Assembly (NCBI GenBank): GCA_017412115.1
Contig: JAFPYR010000017.1
Location: 71,159-135,158, forward strand
Direction of reading: 5' to 3'
Length of the DNA: 64,000 nt
DNA from: Bacteroidales bacterium
GTDB taxonomy: Bacteria > Bacteroidota > Bacteroidia > Bacteroidales > UBA3824
Part shown: positions 1-7,779 of the stretch, in pieces
How the letters are laid out: the number at the start of each line of letters is the position of its first letter
Position numbering within the stretch: position 1 is the first letter of the stretch
Position numbers and translations under genes: made by a program
The notes under the pieces: generated by a model
What the model saw: only the letters and a program-made list of their open reading frames with translations
What the model was told of the DNA's origin: nothing
Databases searched by the model: none

Positions 1-744
1 TTTCTCGGCATTTTCCTTGAAATTTTCAATTTGTGCCTTCAATGCTATCCAACCCTTCGCAAAACGTATTACAAAGGTTGAAAGATTTTCGTCTTTTGAA
101 GTCTCAAGCGCCTCTTCTATTGTCTGACTAATGCGTTTTTGCGCTTGCGTAACGTTTTCATCCGACTTTTTAAAAATTTCAGTAACGAATTTTCCCAGAG
201 GAATAGCCTTATTGAGTTGTGCGCTGACAGCAGCTTTTTCGCCTTCAAGCGTTTCCATTTCGGAGCGCATCTGTTGAAAACGGATGTTGTATTTTTCGAT
301 TTTCTCGTCCATCCGCTCTTTGACGATTTTTTCGATTTCGTCCTCAGGAGGCTCCACAGAAGAATTTTGCGGAATCCTTGACGAAATTTTAGCAACCGAA
401 TCAACGGAAAACAATGTCTTAACCGTTCTTTCAAGCCATTGCTCAGCAGAAAGACCTTCGTCAGCATAAGGTAATTGAAGGTTAGGATTATTAATCAACT
501 CTTCAAAAACATCGCTACCAAAAGTCGAAACCAACCATGAAGCAATTCTATTAGAGTCAGCTACGGGGTCTGAAGTCTGATTTTCAACTTTTTTGGAAAG
601 CGACATCGAACTTCCTTCCGTAGAATTTTCTATCTGACCGTTATTAACTTTTTTGGTAAGCGACAACTTTGAGGTTGCGGAATTGTTAGCTCCGCCTTGT
701 CCTTGTTCGTTGTTGCCGCTTACGGATAAACTCAGTTTTGCCAT
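1..744 (-). CDS. Coiled-coil protein of the SrfB operon, 3' end cut by window edge
   Basis: The reading frame starts at an ATG at 744 and runs open off the left edge (248 codons visible). I do not recognise a family. The first 55 residues are low-complexity (Asn, Gly, Ser, Gln) and carry three copies of a short motif: KLSLSV near residue 3, KLSLTKKV near 26 and MSLSKKV near 47. Residues about 60-120 look globular and contain Trp and Phe. From about residue 135 the chain is Glu/Lys-rich and probably a coiled coil. It lies 32 bp after the SrfB-like gene on the same strand, so it is probably co-transcribed. In enterobacteria srfB is followed by srfC, so this could hold the equivalent position, but no homology can be claimed from this fragment. 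Confidence 0.75.
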   Translation of the reverse strand, partial: MAKLSLSVSGNNEQGQGGANNSATSKLSLTKKVNNGQIENSTEGSSMSLSKKVENQTSDPVADSNRIASWLVSTFGSDVFEELINNPNLQLPYADEGLSAEQWLERTVKTLFSVDSVAKISSRIPQNSSVEPPEDEIEKIVKERMDEKIEKYNIRFQQMRSEMETLEGEKAAVSAQLNKAIPLGKFVTEIFKKSDENVTQAQKRISQTIEEALETSKDENLSTFVIRFAKGWIALKAQIENFKENAEK

Positions 745-776
745 ACTCTTACTGAATTTTTCTTATAGGGAAAAAA

Positions 777-3770
777 TTAATTATCAAACAACTGAATCAG
801 GAATATGCCTGAATCCATCCAATAACCGTGTTCATCTGCCAAAGACTGTAAAGTAAGTTTCAGATTTTCGGCTGCTACTTTTTTACCCTCTTTGTCCAAA
901 ATATTTCTAAGCGGTTTCAAGCGTTCCTTGTTGCGGGCATCCCTTTCCAGATCGAATGTCAAAGGTTCACGGTCTTTGAGCGACTGAGCCGCTTGTTGTG
1001 AAGAATAAACCAATTTGTACATCGGAGCCGAAATCCAATCGTCAGTCGGCATTTGCCTCATACCCAACATCATATGTCCGAAGAACTTAACGTTCTTGGT
1101 ATCGGTATCGGGATCCAAGAAAATACCTTTTAATCTTGCCTTGTTCGGGTCGTATTCGCCGATATAATCCGCCGTAGAACAGAAATTTTGTTTCAAAAGC
1201 GAGGTGTCTATCGTGAAATCGTCCAAACGGCACAATTTTCCAGCCATCAAAGCCACCGTTGCGCCTACTGCAACGCAGGTTTTCGGGTCTTTGATAACGC
1301 CCGTACCCTCTGCAAAAGGATACCACGTACCTATTCTGTAATGTCCTAACTGAACAACTTTGTCCGGAGTTACGGGCAAATATTTCAAGAACAAATCCCT
1401 AACAACAGGCAACAAACTCGGTCTGCCCGACAAAAGGACATAATCACACTCGTATTGAGCAACAATGCCGCAAAGGTCGCCAATCATCTTTTCAACAACA
1501 TCTTTTACGACTTTGTTAGTGCCTTCGTTATCGAGTTCCCAAGTTATTTTTTCCAAATCGAAACTCTCCGCGCCGTCGTTTCTGAACTCTTGATTGATAT
1601 ATTCTACAAGTTGCGCATTAGGATGCGGATAATTAACAAAGAAACTTTCAAAACTGCGTCTCTCAGGCGGTCTTTCCTCTGAAGCGTGCTGAAGAATATC
1701 CGTTGCAATCGGAATTGCAATCTGCATTGCAAATTGTTTTTTCATCAGTTTGTCCTTTGCCGTCGTTCTGCCTAAATACGGTCCGAAAAGGAAATTCATA
1801 ACATTAACTGAATTTCGCGTTCCGCATTTCTCGGCATAAATTTTAATCGTAGGCAATACGATACGTTCAATTACACGTTTCAAAATATCGTCGCCTGCAA
1901 GATTGAAACCTTCCCAAAACATAGGAGCCGGTGTCAAAACCGAAATATTAGCATCGGGATTAGCCTGATAAGAGGCAATCATCAAGTCGGTTGTACCGCC
2001 GCCGATGTCCACGCTCGCAATCGTAACCGCCGGCAATGACGGATAAAGCGTATCCTGACGGAGTTTTCCGACAGTGTTAATATAAAGTTTGGCGTTGTTC
2101 ATAAAACGGTCTTTAATCTCACCGTAAACAAACGTCAATTGATTGCAGGTTGCCTCGTCATAATTCCAATCATCACGTTTATCAGCATCTTTTCTGATGT
2201 CGTCAGCCTCAGGAATTATAGTTAAGTTTTCGTCAATAAATCCGTGTCCGAAATATGCTTTGAGCGATTCCAAAGCCTCTTTTGCGTGTTCACGAAGTAT
2301 AACTTGCTCGGTCTGAAGCATTGCCGTAGGACAAGTCAGAACGATACGTTTGAGTTTTCTCGGTAGATTTTCCTGACCCTGACGTTTACGGAAAGAATAA
2401 CTATTAACGTATGTTACAGCCTGCATAAAAATTTCCGCTAAAGCAAACGTCATAAGCGAACTCCTTGAAAAATAAGGATTCATCGCCGGATAAGGTTTTT
2501 TCAATTCGGGGTCTTGTTCGGCTTTTTGTCTTTCGTATTCAAGCAGTTTGCCGTCCTCAGTGAAAAGTTCCGCAATACCGTAAAGCGCCGGTTTTTGGAA
2601 AGTTTCTTCCGCCTTTGAAATATACGTCCAAGGGAATGTACGTTTTTCCAAATCCCAAAGATAACGTTTCGGACTTGACATCACCGAATTAGAATTGTCG
2701 GCAGTATTAAGAACCGTAAGTCGCTGAGCCTCACGACCTATTCTAACCAAAGAAGGCCATGCAAAGGCTTTAGGATTGCCAGAGAGTATAAACTGCGATT
2801 CGTCGCCCAAAGAGGTTTTTACGAATGCAACTCTCATGTCAAAAGGTTCGGAATATATTCTGTCAGGATAAGTCATATCCCTGATTTCGAGCGGTACGGC
2901 ATCGGTAAATTCAAACGGCTGACCCGTTTTAACTGATTCTACCAAAATACCCGTTGTACGCGAGTTACCCACATCAAGAATCAAATCCACGTCAATACTT
3001 ACGTTATGAGTATAAAGCGTTAATTTCGGGAAAGTATCAGCCTTGCCCAAAACTTTCAAAAGCGTAAGATAAAAAGACGTATGAAGGAAATTGTATTCGT
3101 CATCATTTTTGCCCAAAGCAGAACGTTTTTTCTCGAATTCGTTCCTGAGCCATTCTTGAACCCAACTGCGAGCGCAGAAAAAGAAATTATTAGCGGGTTT
3201 GACAGCACATTCAAAAACCGAATTTTGTGCATCTTTTACCGTCGGAGTAAGATAAGCTTCATTGTTGTCAGCACAACGCGTATCAAAAGCCAAAACCACA
3301 TTGTGAGTATATTCGCTTTCGTCGTCAGTGCCGGAAATTCTGCTAATCCACATCATTGCCCATGTTTCAGGACCTTGTTGAAATTTTGTTCCGTCGTAAC
3401 TTTTCCTTAAGTACGGAATAGGAATCCAAACACCTTCATAACTTTCAACCGCTTCTCTTGCCCTAACAGTAATAATTTTGTGTTCGGGGATAGTTCTAAT
3501 AAGCGATTGAGGAATGCGGCTTTCTTCTATTTCACCCGTCTGAGGATCGACGGCCACTTTCTGAATTTCGTCGGTAAGTTCTATATATTTCTGAAGTTTT
3601 TCGTGATAATAAGGAAAAACAAACTGTATCTCCTTGTTACCCTCAATATCTTCTTCGATTTTTTCGTAAAAATCGGCATTTACCTTCATTGCAGCAGACT
3701 TCATTCCGAGATTTATCTTAACGGAATGAAACTGAATGCCGGAATTTGCTATCAGACTGAAATCACTCAT
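777..3770 (-). CDS. SrfB-family actin/Hsp70-like ATPase
   Basis: A 997-residue protein matching what I know of the SrfB 'virulence factor' family (PF07520-type), a poorly understood family with an actin/Hsp70-like ATPase fold. Two phosphate-loop signatures are visible: DLILDVGNSRTTG near residue 262 and SVDIGGGTTDLM near 587, followed by an adenosine-type motif, YVLLSGRPSLLP, near 778. The first 250 residues precede the fold and are specific to the family. There is no signal peptide or membrane segment, so it is cytoplasmic. A TTG six bases upstream could also start the frame; I chose the ATG at 3770. It sits 29 bp behind a zinc-ribbon gene and 32 bp ahead of a coiled-coil gene, probably one operon. 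Its biochemical role is not known. The family call is confident, the function is not. Confidence 0.88.
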   Translation of the reverse strand: MSDFSLIANSGIQFHSVKINLGMKSAAMKVNADFYEKIEEDIEGNKEIQFVFPYYHEKLQKYIELTDEIQKVAVDPQTGEIEESRIPQSLIRTIPEHKIITVRAREAVESYEGVWIPIPYLRKSYDGTKFQQGPETWAMMWISRISGTDDESEYTHNVVLAFDTRCADNNEAYLTPTVKDAQNSVFECAVKPANNFFFCARSWVQEWLRNEFEKKRSALGKNDDEYNFLHTSFYLTLLKVLGKADTFPKLTLYTHNVSIDVDLILDVGNSRTTGILVESVKTGQPFEFTDAVPLEIRDMTYPDRIYSEPFDMRVAFVKTSLGDESQFILSGNPKAFAWPSLVRIGREAQRLTVLNTADNSNSVMSSPKRYLWDLEKRTFPWTYISKAEETFQKPALYGIAELFTEDGKLLEYERQKAEQDPELKKPYPAMNPYFSRSSLMTFALAEIFMQAVTYVNSYSFRKRQGQENLPRKLKRIVLTCPTAMLQTEQVILREHAKEALESLKAYFGHGFIDENLTIIPEADDIRKDADKRDDWNYDEATCNQLTFVYGEIKDRFMNNAKLYINTVGKLRQDTLYPSLPAVTIASVDIGGGTTDLMIASYQANPDANISVLTPAPMFWEGFNLAGDDILKRVIERIVLPTIKIYAEKCGTRNSVNVMNFLFGPYLGRTTAKDKLMKKQFAMQIAIPIATDILQHASEERPPERRSFESFFVNYPHPNAQLVEYINQEFRNDGAESFDLEKITWELDNEGTNKVVKDVVEKMIGDLCGIVAQYECDYVLLSGRPSLLPVVRDLFLKYLPVTPDKVVQLGHYRIGTWYPFAEGTGVIKDPKTCVAVGATVALMAGKLCRLDDFTIDTSLLKQNFCSTADYIGEYDPNKARLKGIFLDPDTDTKNVKFFGHMMLGMRQMPTDDWISAPMYKLVYSSQQAAQSLKDREPLTFDLERDARNKERLKPLRNILDKEGKKVAAENLKLTLQSLADEHGYWMDSGIFLIQLFDN

Positions 3771-3799
3771 TGTCAAAAAAAAATATAAGGTTAATATTG

Positions 3800-4426
3800 T
3801 TAACTCAAATCCAAATCCACTTCCTCGTCAGAATTAGAGGGTGTTTCCGTTTTTTTCTGATTGTTACAGAACGGACATACCGACAAGGAAGAAGGATAAA
3901 TTTCTCCGCAATACGCACACGTTTTAAGTTTGCCCTGAGGCTCTTCCTTAGGTTTTACCTCCTGAGTTTTTTCAGGTTGTTGAAAATACACTGCCTGAGC
4001 TTTTTCAGTTTGTTGAGGTTGTGCACTTAATTTAACACTTTTAGCAATAACGTCGAAATAAATTCTTTGCGACTGCCAATTGCTTTGATTCAAGAATCTT
4101 TCCTGATAACTCTCGCCCCTTGCAAGACAATATCTGCCGAGAACTTTTTCGTCAGCGGCAAAATTAGAAAAACTCTTCTTCTTTATAGGAATCTTCAGAC
4201 CGTTGGTTTTTGAAATATAAGGTTTCAAATCACTAAGGTCTAACTTATAAGCACACTCCGAAGGCGAATCGTTGAATTTTACGAAAACGTCATAAATCTT
4301 CGGAGTACCTGCCAAAAGCAAGTTGATAAGTTGTTTGCCTATATTAAAACAACCCTCCTTCCCGTCCTTAGAAACAACCGTTACGTGCAATCCGTCAGAG
4401 TCTTGCATCCAAGTTAAAAATTCCAT
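3800..4426 (-). CDS. First gene of the SrfB operon: unknown domain plus C-terminal zinc ribbon
   Basis: A 208-residue cytoplasmic protein. An N-terminal globular region (about 1-135) of no family I recognise is followed by a Gln/Pro/Lys/Glu linker (about 135-165). A four-cysteine zinc ribbon follows, with CAYC at 170-173 and CPFC at 184-187, and then an acidic tail ending in LDLS. The frame extends upstream to 4474, but I place the start at the ATG at 4426. A Bacteroidetes -7 box at 4472-4479 would put transcription initiation inside the longer version. It leads a likely three-gene operon with the SrfB-like ATPase. In Salmonella the gene before srfB is srfA; whether this is a counterpart cannot be told from sequence alone. 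Confidence 0.8.
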   Translation of the reverse strand: MEFLTWMQDSDGLHVTVVSKDGKEGCFNIGKQLINLLLAGTPKIYDVFVKFNDSPSECAYKLDLSDLKPYISKTNGLKIPIKKKSFSNFAADEKVLGRYCLARGESYQERFLNQSNWQSQRIYFDVIAKSVKLSAQPQQTEKAQAVYFQQPEKTQEVKPKEEPQGKLKTCAYCGEIYPSSLSVCPFCNNQKKTETPSNSDEEVDLDLS

Positions 4427-4471
4427 TTTTTTAGTTAAAGTGTTTGTAAAACTATATTGTCGAGTCGGAAA

Positions 4472-4479
4472 CAAATATA
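4472..4479 (-). promoter_or_regulatory. -7 box upstream of the SrfB operon
   Basis: Reads TATATTTG on the minus strand, an exact TAnnTTTG match, about 45 nt before the ATG at 4426. No good -33 TTTG is visible. Confidence 0.5.
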
Positions 4480-4649
4480 AAGAAAAAAAATTTGATTATA
4501 AAAACTTTTTTTATAAAAAAAATCAAAGTTTTTTATAACACTTTATTAATCAAACTATTAGAAAAGAAAAATATGTGTTTTTTTATCAAAATATTTCAAT
4601 ATTACGAAAAAACTAAAAAAAAATCTAAAAACATTACCACACTATAAAG

Positions 4650-4692
4650 AAAAAAAAGAAAACACGACAAAAGGTCATATTTTCTTTTTTTT
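4650..4692 (-). terminator. Probable terminator after the clpP pair
   Basis: An A-rich arm (4651-4662) plus GAC pairs with GTC plus a T-rich arm (4680-4692), followed on the minus strand by a T-run. It lies about 45 nt beyond the stop codon at 4736. The stem is mostly A-T, so it is only moderately convincing. The rest of 4427-4735 is very AT-rich, and I see no gene in it. Confidence 0.45.
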
Positions 4693-4735
4693 ATATCAAG
4701 ATTTTTAATTTTTTTCTTTGTTGTTTTTCAACAAA

Positions 4736-5335
4736 TTAAAACTCAAGTTTTTCCGTAATTTTATCTACAATACCGTATTCCAAAGCCTCTTTTGCGTCCA
4801 ACCAATGGTCTTCTTCGATGTCAGCCATAACGGTTTCAAAATCTTTTCCGCAGTTTTCTGCTAAAATTTCTGCCGTAATACGTTTTGTTTTGTTGATTTG
4901 TTTTGCCGTGATTTCAAGGTTTGATGCCTTGTCCTGAAAATGTCCGCCGATTAAAGGCTGGTGAATCATTACCTCGCCGTGAGAGAAAATCTCTCTTGAA
5001 CCTTTTTCGCCGGCAGAAAGCAAAAGCGACGCCATTGAAGCACAAAGACCGATACAAACCGTCTTAACGGGCGAAGAAATCATTTTCATAGTATCAAGAA
5101 TAGCCATTCCCGATGTTACCGAGCCACCCGGAGAACTGATGTACATTGTAATCTGTTTGCCCGGGTCGGTCATTTCAAGGTAAAGAAGACGGTTGATAAC
5201 CTGCTCGGCAGATTCATCATCAACCTCACCCCAGAAAAAAATACAACGTTTTTCCAAAAATTTTTCAGAAAATTTCATTCCCGAAAAATTATTCAATATG
5301 TTTTCCAATCCGTAATTTTCACTTATTTTAGTCAT
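4736..5335 (-). CDS. clpP2: ATP-dependent Clp protease proteolytic subunit, second paralogue
   Basis: ClpP-family serine protease of 199 residues, the barrel that degrades proteins fed by a Clp ATPase in the cytoplasm. The catalytic triad is readable: Ser100 in GLCASMAS, His125 in MIHQPL and Asp176 in EEDHWL. The glycine-rich SSPGGSVTSG segment is present. It follows another clpP by 13 bp and is therefore a tandem paralogue. It is clearly diverged from its neighbour, with a shorter N-terminus and FWGEVDD instead of FIGTPID. The two could form a mixed ClpP1/ClpP2 complex, as known in some other bacteria. No clpX follows, unlike the common tig-clpP-clpX order. Confidence 0.92.
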   Translation of the reverse strand: MTKISENYGLENILNNFSGMKFSEKFLEKRCIFFWGEVDDESAEQVINRLLYLEMTDPGKQITMYISSPGGSVTSGMAILDTMKMISSPVKTVCIGLCASMASLLLSAGEKGSREIFSHGEVMIHQPLIGGHFQDKASNLEITAKQINKTKRITAEILAENCGKDFETVMADIEEDHWLDAKEALEYGIVDKITEKLEF

Positions 5336-5348
5336 AATGCAGATATTT

Positions 5349-6029
5349 TTATTGTACTGAGTTTTTATCTCTGAAAATCACTTGGTCGATAAGACCGTAT
5401 TCTTTAGCCTCGTTACTCAACATCCAAAAATCCCTATTGGCATCTTTCTCGATTTTTTCTATCGGCTGACCCGTATGAAGCGAAAGAATATCATAAAGAT
5501 CTTTTTTAGCTTTAATAATTTCGTTGACAGAAATCTGAATATCCGAAGCTTGACCGCCCGCATAACCTGCCGGCTGATGAATCATTATTCTTGAATGTTT
5601 CAAAGCATAACGTTTGCCTTTTGTACCCGCTGCCAAAAGCACGGCACCCATAGAGGCCGCCATACCCGTACAAATCGTTGAAATCTTGCACGAAATATAC
5701 TGCATCGTATCATAAACGCCCAAACCGCCGTAAACACTGCCGCCCGGAGTGTTAAGATAAATCTGAATATCTTTTTGCGGGTCAGTAGATTCAAGGAAAA
5801 GCAACTGAGCTTGAATTATATTAGCGACTTCATTGTCAATAGGCGTTCCGATAAAAATGATTCTGTCCGCTATAAGGCGTGAAAATACATCGACTTCACG
5901 GAAAGGCATATCGCGTTCTTCAATCACGGCACGGGTCATATCGGAAATAGCACCCGTATACTGATCAAAAGTATTGCTGCTGATGCCTTTGTGCATAACG
6001 GCATATTTTCTGAATTCGTTGTTTGTCAT
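5349..6029 (-). CDS. clpP: ATP-dependent Clp protease proteolytic subunit, first paralogue
   Basis: ClpP of 226 residues with triad Ser126 (GMAAS), His151 (MIHQP) and Asp200 (ANRD), the NTPGGSVYGG handle region, and a longer N-terminal segment (about 1-45). Such a segment is usually removed by self-processing. This is the more canonical of the two tandem copies. It lies 117 bp downstream of tig and 13 bp upstream of the second copy, so all three are probably one protein quality-control operon. The partner unfoldase is not in the window. Confidence 0.95.
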   Translation of the reverse strand: MTNNEFRKYAVMHKGISSNTFDQYTGAISDMTRAVIEERDMPFREVDVFSRLIADRIIFIGTPIDNEVANIIQAQLLFLESTDPQKDIQIYLNTPGGSVYGGLGVYDTMQYISCKISTICTGMAASMGAVLLAAGTKGKRYALKHSRIMIHQPAGYAGGQASDIQISVNEIIKAKKDLYDILSLHTGQPIEKIEKDANRDFWMLSNEAKEYGLIDQVIFRDKNSVQ

Positions 6030-6146
6030 AAATTAAATTGTTATGAAATTAAAACGTAAAAAGAGCATTTCAACGGAAACCGAAATTATTAATACTCAAC
6101 TGCCGCCGAAATACTCTGATTTTATAATTTTTACAAAAAATATATC

Positions 6147-7508
6147 TTAGTCTTCAAACAATTTTGAAAAATCTGCATAAGAAATATTTTGTTGTGTAAG
6201 AGTTGCCTTTTCTTTTACAAGATCGGTAATTTTTTTAGAAACCACCTGAGAACGAATCATATTCTTGTCTTGAGCTTTAGCAAGTCTTTCTTTTGCGTAA
6301 TTGTCAAGCATATCGGCAGGAATTTGAGAAGGTCTGATACCATAACGTGCAAACTCTTGTGCGGTAAGGTCTTTTGCAGCCTCCAACATCTCGTCATCAG
6401 AAATTTCGATATTGTTGTTCTTAACGATTTTGCCTTCGATTAAGTTCCATTTAATATCGTCTTTCATGTTCGGGAATTGTTTTTCGAGTTTTTCCTTGTC
6501 GAAATCTTTATATTGTTCGAGGTTGAGCATCCAACGAACCATGAAATCCATAGGAATGTCAAATTTGCCGTTTTCAACAAGAGTTTTTCTGGTATCAATC
6601 ATCAATTTGATGTCTGATTCCATTGCATAACCCTCTTTGTACTGTTCAACGATAGTAGCACGCAACTCATCTTCGTTGTGAACTTTGCCTTCACCGAAAA
6701 ATCTGTCATAAACCTCTTGCGTGAGTTCGCCTTGAACAAAGTTTGAAATTTCATCGATTTTGAATGCAAAATTTACATTCATCGTCTTGAAATCAATCAT
6801 ATTGTTACCCAAAAGTGCTTTTGCTTCGCTTTCGTTAGGAAATACCTGAGTCAAATCGAAAGAAATCTGATCGCCTACTTTTTTACCGATAAAACCTGCT
6901 CTTTGTTTTTCGTCTTTTACTCTGTCTACCAACATCGAAGTAGTGTTAGAAAGACCGCCTTCGAGTTTTTCTCCTTTTTCATCAACTTGAAAAACTTCAC
7001 CTTTCAAGAATGATTTTTCAGTAGAAACCTCTGCCGGTTCTTGTTTGCCAGCTGCGTTTTTGTATTGTTCAACGGCTTTATCAACAACTGAAGGCTCAAC
7101 ATCAATAACATATTGTGTCAAATTCAAATTGTTGTCAATCTGAACGTCAAACTCAGGAGCAAGTGCTATATCAAAATAGAATGTATAATCCGTGTCTTTT
7201 GAAAAATCAACTTCGGTTTTCTCTCTTTCTGAGGGCAACGGGTCGCCCATATAATCAATTTTATTATCGTTGAGATAATCGAAAAGACCTTTAGAAAGGA
7301 CTTTATTGATTTCCTCAGCCATAACTCTTGTGTTAAATTCTTTTTTAACCAAACCCATAGGAGCTTTGCCGGGACGGAAACCCTTAAAATTAGCCTTTCT
7401 CTGAATATCTTTCAATGAATTGTCTACTTTAGACTGATAATCGTCTTTCGTTAAAGTAACCTTAATTGTGGCATTAAGCGCATCAATATTGTTTTGTGTA
7501 ACTTCCAT
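6147..7508 (-). CDS. tig: Trigger factor, ribosome-associated chaperone
   Basis: A 453-residue trigger factor that binds nascent chains at the ribosomal exit tunnel. The N-terminal ribosome-binding signature GFRPGKAPMG is near residue 43. The central PPIase-like region is poorly conserved, as is common in Bacteroidetes, and the C-terminal helical arms are present. The length is normal for the phylum. It sits upstream of the two clpP genes and downstream of tRNA-Leu on the same strand. I see no strong promoter between the tRNA and tig, so read-through from the tRNA promoter is possible. Confidence 0.93.
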   Translation of the reverse strand: MEVTQNNIDALNATIKVTLTKDDYQSKVDNSLKDIQRKANFKGFRPGKAPMGLVKKEFNTRVMAEEINKVLSKGLFDYLNDNKIDYMGDPLPSEREKTEVDFSKDTDYTFYFDIALAPEFDVQIDNNLNLTQYVIDVEPSVVDKAVEQYKNAAGKQEPAEVSTEKSFLKGEVFQVDEKGEKLEGGLSNTTSMLVDRVKDEKQRAGFIGKKVGDQISFDLTQVFPNESEAKALLGNNMIDFKTMNVNFAFKIDEISNFVQGELTQEVYDRFFGEGKVHNEDELRATIVEQYKEGYAMESDIKLMIDTRKTLVENGKFDIPMDFMVRWMLNLEQYKDFDKEKLEKQFPNMKDDIKWNLIEGKIVKNNNIEISDDEMLEAAKDLTAQEFARYGIRPSQIPADMLDNYAKERLAKAQDKNMIRSQVVSKKITDLVKEKATLTQQNISYADFSKLFED

Positions 7509-7520
7509 TTAATTTTTATG

Positions 7521-7540
7521 TTTTTAGAAATTTCTAAAAA
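7521..7540. other. 20-bp perfect palindrome in the tig leader
   Basis: TTTTTAGAAATTTCTAAAAA, a perfect palindrome 13 nt before the tig start. It could be an operator or a short hairpin. AT-rich sequence makes chance palindromes likelier. Confidence 0.35.
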
Positions 7541-7602
7541 ATAAGACCGGCACACGAAAAAAAAATTAAGTTCCGTGATTTTCGGCCTTACCTAAAAAAT
7601 AG

Positions 7603-7684
7603 TGCGGATGAAGGGACTCGAACCCCCACGCCCGAAAGCATTAGATCCTAAGTCTAACGCGGCTACCAATTACGCCACACCCGC
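7603..7684 (-). tRNA. tRNA-Leu(TAG)
   Basis: On the minus strand, a seven-pair acceptor stem (GCGGGTG with CATCCGC) encloses a D-arm, an anticodon stem TTAGA/TCTAA with loop CTTAGGA, and a T-arm with TTCGAGT. The anticodon is TAG. The long variable arm (TGCTTTCGGGCGT) is the class II form expected of leucine tRNA. Discriminator base A is present and the CCA end is not encoded. It has a near-perfect Bacteroidetes promoter directly upstream. Confidence 0.96.
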
Positions 7685-7701
7685 CTTCAGAATTTGCGGT
7701 G

Positions 7702-7733
7702 CAAAGGTAGAGCGATTTTTTATTTTTTGCAAA
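7702..7733 (-). promoter_or_regulatory. Consensus Bacteroidetes promoter for tRNA-Leu
   Basis: On the minus strand: TTTG (7730-7733), a 20-bp spacer, then TACCTTTG (7702-7709). This is an exact match to the TTTG-N19/20-TAnnTTTG consensus, 18 bp before the mature tRNA 5' end. Confidence 0.8.
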
Positions 7734-7779
7734 TTTTTTTTTTAATTTTTTACAAAAAAAATATATATTCCCTTTGCGC

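Noticed and set aside
139-469. Short plus-strand reading frames at the left edge
   Set aside because: They lie inside the better-supported minus-strand coiled-coil frame (1-744), which has ordinary amino-acid composition.
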